Shown: positions 1 through 12,700 of the stretch, one piece after another
Position numbering within the stretch: the first letter of the stretch is position 1
Layout: the number at the start of each line of letters is the position of its first letter
Source: Candidula unifasciata
Lineage: Eukaryota > Mollusca > Gastropoda > Stylommatophora > Geomitridae
DNA length: 64,000 bases
Assembly (NCBI GenBank): GCA_905116865.2
Contig: CAJHNH020008455.1
Span: forward strand, 1,825,580-1,889,579
Direction of reading: 5' to 3'
The notes under the pieces: generated by a model
Told to the model about the DNA's origin: nothing
Database searches by the model: none
Seen by the model: the letters and a program-made list of their open reading frames with translations, nothing else
Made by a program: the position numbers and the translations under genes

Positions 1-41
1 TAAACTACATATCTACAGCTTTCATTCTTTTCTTTCCCTAA

Positions 42-490
42 GTGGGTTCTAGGTTCCCACTGTGGGGGAAACAAGGTCAGACCTACTGACTTCTTCTTCT
101 TCTTCATTTACCAGCTGTGAATTCCGGCAAAAGGTCCCGGTTAACCGTCCGCTTGAACTTTTGGCTTTTTACCTGGACCTGAGTTTTGCGTGTACAACCG
201 TTTTACTGGCTTTTGCCGTTCCCTGCCTCACAGGCAGATGTACTCCAACTTCGAGGGAAGGAGTTGACTAATTGGGGGGTGGGGGGGGGGGGGGGGGGGG
301 GCTTCCTTTGAAGTCGGAGTGCATCTGCCTCAGAAGCAAGGAACCAACAGTTTGCATGCAAATAAGCCGAATCTGTAAAACAGGTGTACATGCAACACTC
401 AGGTTCTGGAACAAGACTAAAGTCCAGAAGCAGAAGGGTAACCAGAACTTTCCACCAGCATTTGCAGCCGCTGAGTACAAAGTAAAAAAC
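42..490. repeat. Two inverted copies of the GAA-tailed retroposon
   Basis: A minus copy (about 42-250, with TTC run at 92-105) and a plus copy (about 240-490) of the ~300-bp dispersed repeat meet head to head across a run of about 18 G at 283-301. Key shared pieces are GGCAAGGAACCAACAGT and AACACTCAGGTTCTGGAAC. The pair could fold into a hairpin. Lies 3' of the last visible GOLGA3 exon. Confidence 0.7.
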
Positions 491-528
491 AAACAAGAAT
501 TTTTTTTCTCAACAAATTATAAAAATAC

Positions 529-760
529 CTAGAACTCTTCCTTTCTCCTTTTCAAGCTCCAGCTCCAGATTCTGACTGGACAACTGAAGGTCAGCAAGCA
601 AGGTCTGCTGGGACTGAAGAGCCTGAAGAGTCTCCGACTGAATGTCCAGTTTTTTCTGCAGGGCTTCAATTTCTGCAGCTTTGCTTGCTTGTAATGATAG
701 CAGCCTTTGCTCCAGTTCATGCTTCCCTTGTCTCTCTGACCTCAGCTCATTTGTCAGACT
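529..760 (-). CDS. GOLGA3: GOLGA3 exon, coiled coil; last one in window
   Basis: 232 nt, phase 0 in, one base out, so at least one more exon lies beyond position 1. Acceptor GTGTTTGTAG, donor GTATTTTT. Encodes SLTNELRSERQGKHELEQRL and a Gln/Leu-rich coiled coil ending ELEKEKGRVL. Confidence 0.9.
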
Positions 761-3700
761 CTACAAACACAAAGATTTCAAGAATCACTAAAATATGCTG
801 GCATCAAATGTGTGTCATCAACAGTTTCTTGTTTTACATCTGGAGGCAGCTATTAAACATTTTCATCTCCTTCTTCTTCTTCTTCTCCTCCTCCTTGTAC
901 TTCAGCATTTCAAGACCTTGAAGTTCACTGCTGCAGATATCACCCACTTCCCTTCAGCAATGGAGATCACCCTGAGATTGCCTTATGTGTCAACAATGAC
1001 ATGAAGAGGTAAAGGCAAAGTCAGCCCACACACAAAACTTCTTTTTTTATCCTGTCAACAAATTTGAATGATATTTGGTACTTTCTTATCAGCCAACCAC
1101 AAACAGGGAAAATCAACAGGTAACGGGACAGTCAAATATTTCAGGGGGTGGTAGATTACGCGTATAGGTTGGGTTAGGGTTTGTGTTAAGTAAACACACG
1201 AAAACCTTGGCCTTGGAAAAAATGTGCTAAAACGCAGAAAACACGGAAAACCAGCTCTTACCACCCACAAAAATACTGGACTGTCCCGTGACATCATTTG
1301 TGGTCAGCTAAAAAGAAAGCTCCCAATATTCCTGATCCAGGTATGTCTGATATAACAGTTCTAAAGAGACATTATAAATATTCTTTCCTCTCTGTCCCCT
1401 ATCCAATTCATTAGCTCTCTCACTCTCAAGTTTTAACTGTAGAGGGAAGACCACAGTCAGAAAATACAACACAAACCAATATCCCCCGTGTGGGTTCCGG
1501 GGCCCCATTGTAGGGGAAAACAAGAATAGACCCACTGCCTACCCAAAAGCATGTCGTAAGAGTCGACTAATTGGGGAGCTTCCTTTGAAGTCGGAGTGCA
1601 TCTGCCGGAGAGGCAAGGAACCAACAGTCTGTATTCAAGAGAATGAGATTTGTAAAACTGATGCACATGCAACACTCAGGTTCTGGAGCAGGACTGCAGT
1701 TCAGTAGTGGACGAACAACCAGAACTTTCCGCCAGAGTGTACAGCTGGTGAACGTGAAGAAGAAGAAGAAGACAAACCAATATTGTCACATTTCTTTAGA
1801 ATTAAACATACATGGTGTACATTAGCAAAGAAATTAATACTGAAATGAAAAAAGCAGCTGACTGTAAAATGTAAGTCAAGTAAAGTAAAGGACCCTTTTC
1901 CATGCCATCAGGCACATAGGGCTAGACCTATATTTGATAAACCGATCAGCTCTTGGTGGGTGATGCAGTCAGCAACATGGGGGCCACCATTACTTCCCAG
2001 GACTTTACCTGCTACTAATTAAGGCCAGGCTGACCTGGGAGCCAAGGTCATTTAAAAAAAAAGGACCTGAACCCACGACCTTCAGACCCACAGGCATAAA
2101 AGTAGTAGAATGAGTAAACTACAAATTGATGCTCTCTGAATTCACCTGTTTTTTTTGTTTCAAAGCTACAGTATTTGTAACAAGTGAGCAGTCAGTCACT
2201 GTTTTCTCTAGAATAAATCTATGACACCTCATTGTATGTGGGAGTCGCCATGGTGAAGCGGCTAGACGCTTGCATGAAGATCAGAAAGTCATGGGTTTGC
2301 TCCCTGGTGGAGCCGGACTTTTTTCAAAAATGATTTTTACTCCAAGGTCAACCCAGTCTTGAGTGGGTACCAGGTGCAGTCCAAGGAAGTAAACATGGCC
2401 TGTGTGATGCTGACCACATCACCCATCTTGTGCTGATTGGTCTGTAAAAATATAGGTCTGGCCCTATACGCCTAAAGGCATGGGAAAAGGACCTCTACTT
2501 TTTTTTTTACATTGTATGTAAACAAAATGTGTTAATATGGCTGCTCCCAGGACTAGCTATCAGCACATTCACACAGGCTGTCTCCTCGACATTAAGATCC
2601 AAACTTGAAAGATAAATACAAGCACTGGAAATGAGATATTTTCAACAGATGTTAGGTATATCATGCAGAGACTACATTACGCATGAGGAGGTTCGCTATA
2701 TCATCACTGAACACTGTGAAAACTATGAATCTTTTTTTTTTTTAAGTTGAAAAGATGGGGGTGGAGAAACAGACATGCAGAAGATCTATCGGCCTTTTCA
2801 AAAGCGAAGAGAAGAAAAGGCGTACCAAGTAGGACCTGAAAATAGAATTTGGTTGAAGAGACAGGTCTTAAACATGCAAACATTTAAGTCCATGGTATCA
2901 GACCAACAGAGGTAGAGGGAACTGATCAGACAGTCAACAACTGGTGACCAAAGATACACAGTGTTATGTGACTGTGACGTTTCTAACCTGAATCTCCTCT
3001 CTAACACTGTCTCTCTCTTCCAGCTGAGACAATTCTTCAGATCTTTGAGCTATTCCAAGTTCAGTTTCCAGTTGTTGCTTGTCGTCTGTCAGCTGTGGAG
3101 GAAGTGATTATTGCTTGATTTGTGTCATTTTTGCAAATATTTTAGCAATGCATTTCTTCAGTCTTTGCGGCAGGCTGTGGAAGGCTTGTTATATGAACAA
3201 AAGCTGTTCACAGCTGAAAGTTGTGTATTGGCAAGATGATTGTTTCTCTAGTATTTAACCCAAGTTTGGGGGCAGAAATTAAAATCCTAACTTCCAACAG
3301 TTCATGGTGACTGCACTCACAACGGGATTTTAAAACCTCAGGCTCGGTATCCCCTGTCCCTAAAGGTTAAAAATACAGGCAGTTAAGACATTTTTTTTTA
3401 AATATCTTTTGTTCTGATAACGTTAACAAAAAAATGGGTTGTGACCTCTTTGGAATTCCATTTTTAAAATCCTAAAATAAAGAGCAAATTTACAAAGGTC
3501 ACCAACAAATTCATTTTAAAATGTATTAATCTACATTTTTTTTTAAAGAAACTGTTTAAAATATATAAAGACATATGAAGGGAGTATTCCATACACATAA
3601 ACGGGGTGAATCATTTAATGGAATACATTCCATGGAGTCCTAAAACAAACATACGTATTGGGTGACTCATGCCATGACCCCCCTGACCTCTATTATTGAG

Positions 3701-6700
3701 GCTGCGGGGAATACTGGATGTCAACGGCTTTAAAAAAAACACTATTTGGCTTAAAAGAAAAACCCTTAAATGCTATTTTTATTAATGCAGTCAAATCAAG
3801 ACCTCCAAAACTTTTGTGCAGACGTGAAAACAGCTAACAGCATTAACTATAAGAAGTTCACCACAGATAAGTCGGAAAAGTGACATTTACGTGAAATAGG
3901 ACCCAACTTAAAATGTCAGTTGTGTGGCTTCTCGGATCAGAAAGGTTAATGGACTGGCCTCTCTGTATACAATGGTAGAAGGGTTTATGGCCGGACCTCT
4001 CTGTATAAAATGGCAGAAGGGTTAATGGCCTGGCCTCTGTATAAAATGGTAGAAGGGTTAATGACCGGACCTCTCTGAATAAAATGGCAGAAGGGTTTAT
4101 GGCCTGGCCTCTCTGTATAAAAAGGCAGAAGGGTTAATGGCCAGGCCTCTATGTATAAAATGGTAGAAGGGTTAATGGCCGGACCTCTCTGTATAAAATG
4201 GTAGAAGGGTTAATGGCCTGGCCTCTCTGTATAAAATGACAGAGAGCATTGAATACTGAACTCCATCGCTCTGATTACAACCATCAGAGGTCTCAGAAGC
4301 ATCTGCACAAGATAACCAAAACACAGGGTCCTAAACTAAACCCAGGACCTTCACAGTATAAGGCAAACAGCCTAACCACTTTATCACTGTGTAACTCTTT
4401 TATAAGGAAGTACAACCTATGACAATTAGGAATTTAGTGACATTCAGAATTCATATGAAAAAATCAACACGAAGACAACTTTCTTATTTATGTTTAAATT
4501 TCATTGCCCGTTTCATATTATTAACTGTTTCAGTCCCAGACAACTGTTACCTAACACATTCTATTGTATGGCGTTGAGCTCAAAGGCAGTACATACTTGC
4601 AACTTCTTCTTCTTTTGTTTGCTTGAAATAGATTATCTATATCTGCAATATTGTCTCTAGTATGGACTTGCAACTGAAGTTCAACAAAGACATCGTCAGA
4701 AAGATGTAGTTAAACTAATAATTCAGGCATAAAAGGTCAGTATAAAACAAGACAGCAAGAATATTCTATAGTGCAGACCTGATAAGGAGAACGCAACTGG
4801 GATCCAAGAAATGGTTCTTCTTATCAGAAATTTCTATGGTTCTTCTTATTAGAAATTCTCATGGTTATCAGAAATTCCTTTTATCCGGATAAATTTTCAG
4901 AGCAAGAACGATAGCCGGGGGTCAAACAAACTTTTTTTCACAACATAAATTTGCCACATCTGAGATTGTCTTAAATGGCCTGCACTGTTTTGATTTTCAT
5001 CCTTACCCACACAGGACCGTAGGTCACATCTGGCTGGTGTAACTCTGATGGGTGACTTAATTATATAACCTCTTTGGAGGCTGAACGAGGTGTCCGGTAT
5101 CTTCCTTCTTGATCTGCCATCCATATACTGACATTTTCAAATTTCAGGATGGTATGGTCTACCTTCAGAAAGTAGCTTAGAGGGAACAAACTGACTGATC
5201 CATTGCTCTATTTATTTTGTCCCAGTCAAATCTGGCCTCTCTCAACGGCATTTGTTGTTGGGTCTCCTACGGCATCTTTACCCCCCTAGCGCTGAAAGAC
5301 AGAACAGGACTAAAGAAAGACAGGACTAAAGAAAGACAGGACTAAAGAAAGACAGGACTAAAGAAAGACAGGACTAAAGAAAGACAGGACTAAAGAAAGA
5401 CAGGACTAAAGAAAGACAGGACTAAAGAAAGACAGGACTAAAGACAGAACAGGACTAAAGACAAAACAGGACTAAAGACAGAACAGGACTAAAGAAAGAC
5501 AGGACTAAAGAAAGACAGGACTAAAGAAAGACAGGACTAAAGAAAGACAGGACTAAAGAAAGACAGGACTAAAGAAAGGCAGGACTAAAGAAATACAGGA
5601 CTAAAGACAAAACAGGACTAAAGAAAGACAGGACTAAAGAAAGACAGGACTAAAGAAAGACAGGACTAAAGACAGAACAGGACTAAAGACAAAACAGGAC
5701 TAAAGACAGAACAGGACTAAAGAAAGACAGGACTAAAGAAAGACAGGACTAAAGAAAGACAGGACTAAAGAAAGACAGGACTAAAGACAAAACAGGACTA
5801 AAGACAGAACAGGACTAAAGAAAGACAGGACTAAAGAAAGACAGGACTAAAGAAAGACAGGACTAAAGAAAGACAGGACTAAAGAAAGACAGGACTAAAG
5901 AAAGACAGGACTAAAGAAAGGCAGGACTAAAGAAATACAGGACTAAAGACAGAACAGGACTAAAGAAAGACAGGACTAAAGAAAGACAGGACTAAAGACA
6001 GAACAGGACTAAAGAAAGACAGGACTAAAGACAGAACAGGACTAAAGACAGAACAGGACTAAAGAAAGACAGGACTAAAGACAAAACAGGACTAAAGACA
6101 GAACAGGACTAAAGAAAGACAGGACTAAAGAAAGACAGGACTAAAGAAAGACAGGACTAAAGAAAGACAGGACTAAAGAAAGACAGGACTAAAGACAGAA
6201 CAGGACTAAAGACAGAACAGGACTAAAGAAAGACAGGACTAAAGAAAGACAGGACTAAAGAAAGACAGGACTAAAGACAGAACAGGACTAAAGACAGAAC
6301 AGGACTAAAGAAAGACAGAACTAAAGAAAGACAGGACTAAAGAAAGACAGGACTAAAGAAAGACAGGACTAAAGACAGAACAGGACTAAAGAAAGACAGG
6401 ACTAAAGAAAGACAGGACTAAAGAAAGACAGGACTAAAGAAAGACAGGACTAAAGAAAGACAGGACTAAAGAAAGACAAGACAGGACTAAAGAGAGACAG
6501 GACTAAAGAAAGACAGGACTAAAGAAAAGACAGGACTAAAGAAAAGACTAATGAAAGACAGGACTAAAGAAAAGACTAAAGAAAGACAGGACTAAAGAAA
6601 AGACTAAAGAAAGACCGGACTAAAGAAAAGACTAAAGAAAGACAGCACTAAAGAAAAGACTAAAGAAAGACAGGACTAAAGAAAGAAAAGACTAAAGAAT

Positions 6701-9700
6701 GACAGGACTAAAGACAGAACAGGACTAAAGAAAGACAGGACTAAAGAAAGACAGGACTAAAGAAAAGACTAAAGAAAGACAGGACTAAAGAAAAGACTAA
6801 AGAAAGACAGGACTAAAGAAAGACAGGACTAAAGAAAAGACTAAAGAAAGACAGGACTAATGAAAAGAAGAAGTAATCTCAGTGGACTAAAATACAACAC
6901 TGAAAATAAACTTCTCACCTCCTTCAACTTCCTGTCTAAAACATCCAGATTCTCATCATAAGCTTTTTGCCTCTGGAGAAGTTCCTCCTTCAATCTGGTT
7001 ATTTCTGCCTGCATTTTCTCTTTCTCTTTCTCCAAAGCACTAGCTTCTTCAATCTCTGTTTCTTCTAGGGCACGGATTCGTAATCTCAGAAGTTCAATCT
7101 CATTCTCATAAATTCTAACTTTATCCACTGGTACGCTGTCCTTGGCTATCTCCAGTTTTGCTTCTAGATCAGTGACCTTTGCTGACAACTGGTTCTGGAA
7201 AAGATAGATAAGTGATAACTTTACTTACAGATTGGTCACTCACAAGTGAGACCAAATGATGTATTTAACTTTAATATATTTTACTTTACTTACACACCAG
7301 CTAATCACAAGTGATGTATTTTACTTTACTTACACACTAGCTAATCACAAGTGATGTATTTAACTTTACTTACACATCAGCCAATCACAATTGATGTATT
7401 TTACTTTACTTACACACTAGCTAATCACAAGTGATGTATTTAACTTTACTTACACACCAGCTAATCACAAGTGATGTATTTTACTTTACTTACATACCAG
7501 CTAATCACAAGTGATGTATTTAACTTTACTTACACATCAGCCAATTACAATTGATGTATTTTACTTTACTTACACACCAGCTAATCACAAGTGATGTATT
7601 TTACTTTACTTACATACCAGCTAATCACAAGTGATGTATTTAACTTTACTTACACATCAGCCAATCACAATTGATGTATTTTACTTTACTTACACACTAG
7701 CTAATCACAAGTGATGTATTTAACTTTACTTACATATCAGCCAATCACAATTGATGTATTTTACTTTACTTACACACTAGCTAATCACAAGTGATGTATT
7801 TAACTTTACTTACACACCAGCTAATCACAAGTGATGTATTTTACTTTACTTACATACCAGCTAATCACAAGTGATGTATTTAACTTTACTTACACATCAG
7901 CCAATCACAATTGATGTATTTTACTTTACTTACACACTAGCTAATCACAAGTGATGTATTTAACTTTACTTACACACCAGCTAATCACAATTGATGTATT
8001 TTACTTTACTTACACATCAGCCAATCCTAAATGATGTTTTTAATTTTATTTTCGCAACAACTAATCATAAATTATCTCCTTCTTCTCCTTCGCTGGCTGT
8101 AAACTCTGGCAGAAAAGTTCTGGTTGTTCATCCACTTCTGGACTCTAGACCTGTTCTAAAAACTGAGTGGTGCGTGTACATGAGTTTCACATCTCTGAGT
8201 TATTTGCATGCAGACTGTTGGTTCCTTGCCTCTCAGGCAGATGTACTCAGACTTTGAAGGAAGCTCCCAATTAGTCGACTCTTACGACATGCTTTTGGGT
8301 AGGCAGTGGGTCTGTTCTTGTTTTCCCCAACAATGGGGGAAGATTATGCATTTAACTTTACTTACACACTAGCCAATCATAAATTATGTTTTTAACTTTA
8401 CTTACACATTAGCTTATCACAAATGATGAATTTAACTTTGCTTACACAACAGCCAATCACACATGATGCATTTAACTTTACTTACACATCGGTAAATCAT
8501 AAATGATGTATTTAACTTTTATTACAGACTGGTTAATCACAAATTATATATTTAACTTTCATTACAAGTCAGTCAGTCATAAGTGATGTAAAAAAAACTT
8601 TACTTACACATTAGTCAATCACAAGTTATATTATAAACTTTACTTAGAAATCAATAAATTACAAATGATGTAATTAACTTTACTTACACATCAGTCAATC
8701 ACACATGATGCATTTTACTTACACATCGGTCAATCACAAATGATGTATTTAACTTTTATTTACAGATCAGTAAATCACAAGTGAGGTATTTAACTATACT
8801 TACATATCAATAAATCACAAATGATGTATTTAACTTTACTTACACATCAGTCAGTCACAGATGATGTATTTAACCTTACTTACAGACCTATCAGTCAGTC
8901 ACAGATGATGTATTTAACCTTACTTACAGACCTATCAATCAGTCACAAGTGACAAATTAAATTTACTTACAGATCTGTCATTCAGTCACAAGTGATGTAA
9001 TTAACTTTACTTAAAGAGTCAGTCTCAAATAATGTATTCAACTTTACTTACAGATAAATCAGTCACATGTAATTTTTTAACTTTACCTACAGATGAGTCA
9101 GTCACTAGTCATTTATTTAACTTTACCTTACAGATCAGTCAGTCGCTAATTATGTATTTAACTTCACTTATAGATCAGTCAGTCATCAGTCATGCATTTA
9201 ACCTTACTTACAACTTTGCCTGTTTCTGCTACAAGTGACTGCTCTTTCTGGGTCAGCATGTATTCCAAGTGTTGCATCTGCAAAAGGTAAAGTGAACATA
9301 TGGATCACATGTTTTAAATAAAGATGATTTCCAGTGATATCGATGACTGGTATAGAAAGAAATTGAAATAGTGCAGAAGCCCGGACCTGATCCTTGGTAA
9401 GGTGATAGAGTGCATGTTTAATGACTGTTATCATCATCATGTGACCTGCCAACTGGCGCAGGCATTCATGCGTCTCCACAGATCCCGATTCCTGGTTGCC
9501 TGGAACAGCTCTCTTGATGATATCCCTCCATGCCATCATTTCAGCCCATCCAGCATCATCTCTCTTGGCCTGCCTCTATCTGATTTTTCCACTGATCTTT
9601 CTAGTTGTCACGATGTTCTCCGATGTCTCTCTTCTCATTATGTGGCCAAAGAAGTGTTTGTCTCTTTATTAATGTTGTTTATAGAGATCTACTTTCATTA

Positions 9701-12700
9701 GCTTCTTTCATGCAATCGTTGTTAGTTACACTGGCTGTCGAAGGTATTCGTAACCTTTATCTCAGAAACCACATCTCTGTTGCTTCCAAATTATTAATGA
9801 CTGTAGACTTTGTGAAATAAATTACTTACACACCTTAATTAAATTTGTGTTTTACATCACGTTTCAAGCGCCATGTAACCGTTAGCTTAGAATATCACTG
9901 CTATATACCGGTGTTTTAGTAACTGATCTTAGCTTCAATTATTGAAGAAAGAGTATTTTTTGGTTCAGTATGTGTTCTATAATGGTGGCAGTATTCGAAT
10001 GTGGTTGTTCAACAATTTATGATGTCATTTCCTGATACTCAAGTGCCTCTTTCTAATACTGTTTGCTTTTGTCTGGACATGTGATAAGCTGCCATAGGAC
10101 AGTACATCACAGACAGCCCTATCACTCCAAAAGGTTAAAGGTTAAAGTTGAGAGGATCGACTTGATTGCACCAGGTTTTATCCCATAAGGCTCAGTCTCT
10201 CTCTCCGCAGAACAGCTAGCTACCTGCAGAGAGCAATATAAAAAGCACGAACTCCATAGCTTCGGTAATGACTTCCAAGGATCTCAGTAAAAATTGCACT
10301 TGTAAAGAGAACAACATAGCCGTGAAGCGAACCCACAACCTTTAGAGCACGAGGCAAACGGCTTGATCACTTCACCACAGAGACCCCCTATCACTCTAAC
10401 TGGTGGAAATAGAACTAACTAGAAATCACCCATACAAGTGATGAAAAAATTAAATATACATCAGAGACTGTGAATTCCAGTATCTAGGTAGCACACACAA
10501 AGGCTAGTACCAGATATCTCTTCAAAACTTCACGCTGAAATGCAAAATAGGACTAGATTAGGTGGAGGAAGAGGAGATGAAGAAAATGTTATTGTAATGA
10601 GCTTGGTAAACATGAACAGAGTATCAGCGCAGAAGTTAGAGAGTAAAAGCTGATGTTGAGGGGTTTCCCAATTAACACAAGTTATAAATAAAAAGCCGGC
10701 AAGGAAACCTGTAACCAGATAGAGCGAGCAAATGAAAATTTGGTGAAAGGTTTCCTTGCTGGCCTTTCACCTATAAGTAATTGGGAAACCCCTCTGACAT
10801 CGGTTTCTACTCTCTAACTTCTAACTATACTCTCCAACCAAACTCATTACACCCTGCCCCACCAAAATCAACAAGAAGATAACATCAAGAGATGTGTGAG
10901 CAATAGTTCCAAAGACTACAGCCAAGACAAGACAAAGAGAATGTGCTGGAGATGCCTTGCTGCAAAACTTCACTGTGGAGACAAGTACTTCTGTGTATTT
11001 ACTAATAAATACTATACTGCTGAAAAGTGACTTCAGGCAGACACTTATGTGAAACACAAACCAATACCTTCAGCTGAAGTTCATGCAGATCCTCCTCCAG
11101 TTTGGCCTTTTCAGCCTCAAGTCCATGCTGAGCTGCAGAGCGTCCGGTGACATCACGAGACAGGGTGTCCATACTTCGAGACTTCAACTCCAGCTCATGT
11201 TGTGTGCGGTCCACTTCTTCCTGCAACAGACTCAACAAATTACATCTTGCCTATATAACAATTTTATTTCTCAAACACAATCAAGTCTTCTTCTTCTATC
11301 TCCGCCTTCAACATCAGTCATGCTAAATATTAAGCCCATCTTAGTCACAGACAAGATGCTGCATCTATGGACACTGCCAGTTTCCCTCAGTCAGCCTGAT
11401 TTGCTATGTATTAGAAGCATTAATATGAAACCTATTTATGTCATACTACAGGTAACTGTGTGCGCTGAACATTATCATGTCACAGTCATGTGATAAGTAC
11501 TGACCAATGAATAAAAGAGCAGATCCTTATCATCCCATGATGCAAAGGTTCTTTTTCTCAGTGCAGAAAAATGGCCGAGTTGATCCACAATTTTACTAGA
11601 GAGCTACTTCAGTTTCTCTTCTTTGAAGGATGCCAGCCAGTGGACATTTATCGAAGAATACAGGCAGCAGACTGGCAGTCCAGCAGTACATGTTGGGGAG
11701 TTCGTCTGCAGTCGACAAATTCTTGAATGCCTGTTCTGTGTAAATCTGCTCTAAGATTGCAATAATCAGGTCTGCTCCACAGTCACAGATTACACATTTG
11801 TTTATGCCTATTCTGTGTAGGTCTGCTCTAAGACTGCAACAATCAGGTCTGCTCCACAGTCACAGATGACACATTTGTTTATGCCTATTCTGTGTAGGTC
11901 TGCTCTAAGACTGCAACAATCAGGACTGCAACAATCAGGTCTGCTCCACAGTCACAGATGACACATTTTTTTTTTTTTCTTATTCTTCTTTGGCTTCCTG
12001 CATAGTGCTCTTGTCTGTCCACATCCCTTACAACTTGCTATTCTTGCAGTCTGTTCATGTTTGCACATTCACAGTTATCACTTGATTCTCACAAATGTCT
12101 TACTTTTCTCAGAGCATTCAGAATTTCAGCCTGCTCCAAGGCTCATCCTCCGCAGCCACAGTCTCTTCCTCTTCCGCCTTTTGTTCCCCTATACAGCACA
12201 GGCCCTTACCAACTCAGGCCGATTTTGCTATTGCATGCAGCTCATTCTGTGCCCTCCTCATCTGATTCCTTCTGCAATTCCCTTTTCTGTGTGTTTTCTT
12301 GGTCTGTCTTTATTTCTTTGGCCCTACTGGTTCCAGTGCAAGCACATTATATACAGTTATTAGGTTTTCTCAAAGTGTGTCCTAGGCAATGGCAACCTCT
12401 TTTCTTCACCTCTTGATTCACTGGAATTTGTTTAGTTCTCTTCTAAAGCTCTACACCAGTGGAATGTCGAATGTTGAATTAAGAATACACATCATAGCAC
12501 TCGGGACACTCCCATAAGTGCTGCATCACCCCCATCTTCAGCAGCAAGCCAAGAGTTCCAATTCCGATGGCACCAGTAACTGTTTGATTGTATATCACTC
12601 TCACCTTTCTCACGAGGGATAGCGTAGGCCAGATCCCCTGAATGCTTCCTGCAGCACCATTCTCCTCAGACCATAGTGATCTATTTGTGCCTCCGCATTG

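Noticed and set aside
5293..9211. CRISPR-like regular arrays (16-bp and 40-bp units)
   Set aside because: Units are contiguous with no unique spacers and lie in introns of a eukaryotic gene; they are minisatellites.
9204..9539. 111-codon minus frame as one gene
   Set aside because: It fuses GOLGA3 exon 9277-9212 (partly out of frame) with an upstream LINE tail; no single protein is supported.
12057..12416. 119-codon plus frame
   Set aside because: Pyrimidine-rich, no family signature, no splice partner; probably part of a decayed antisense repeat.
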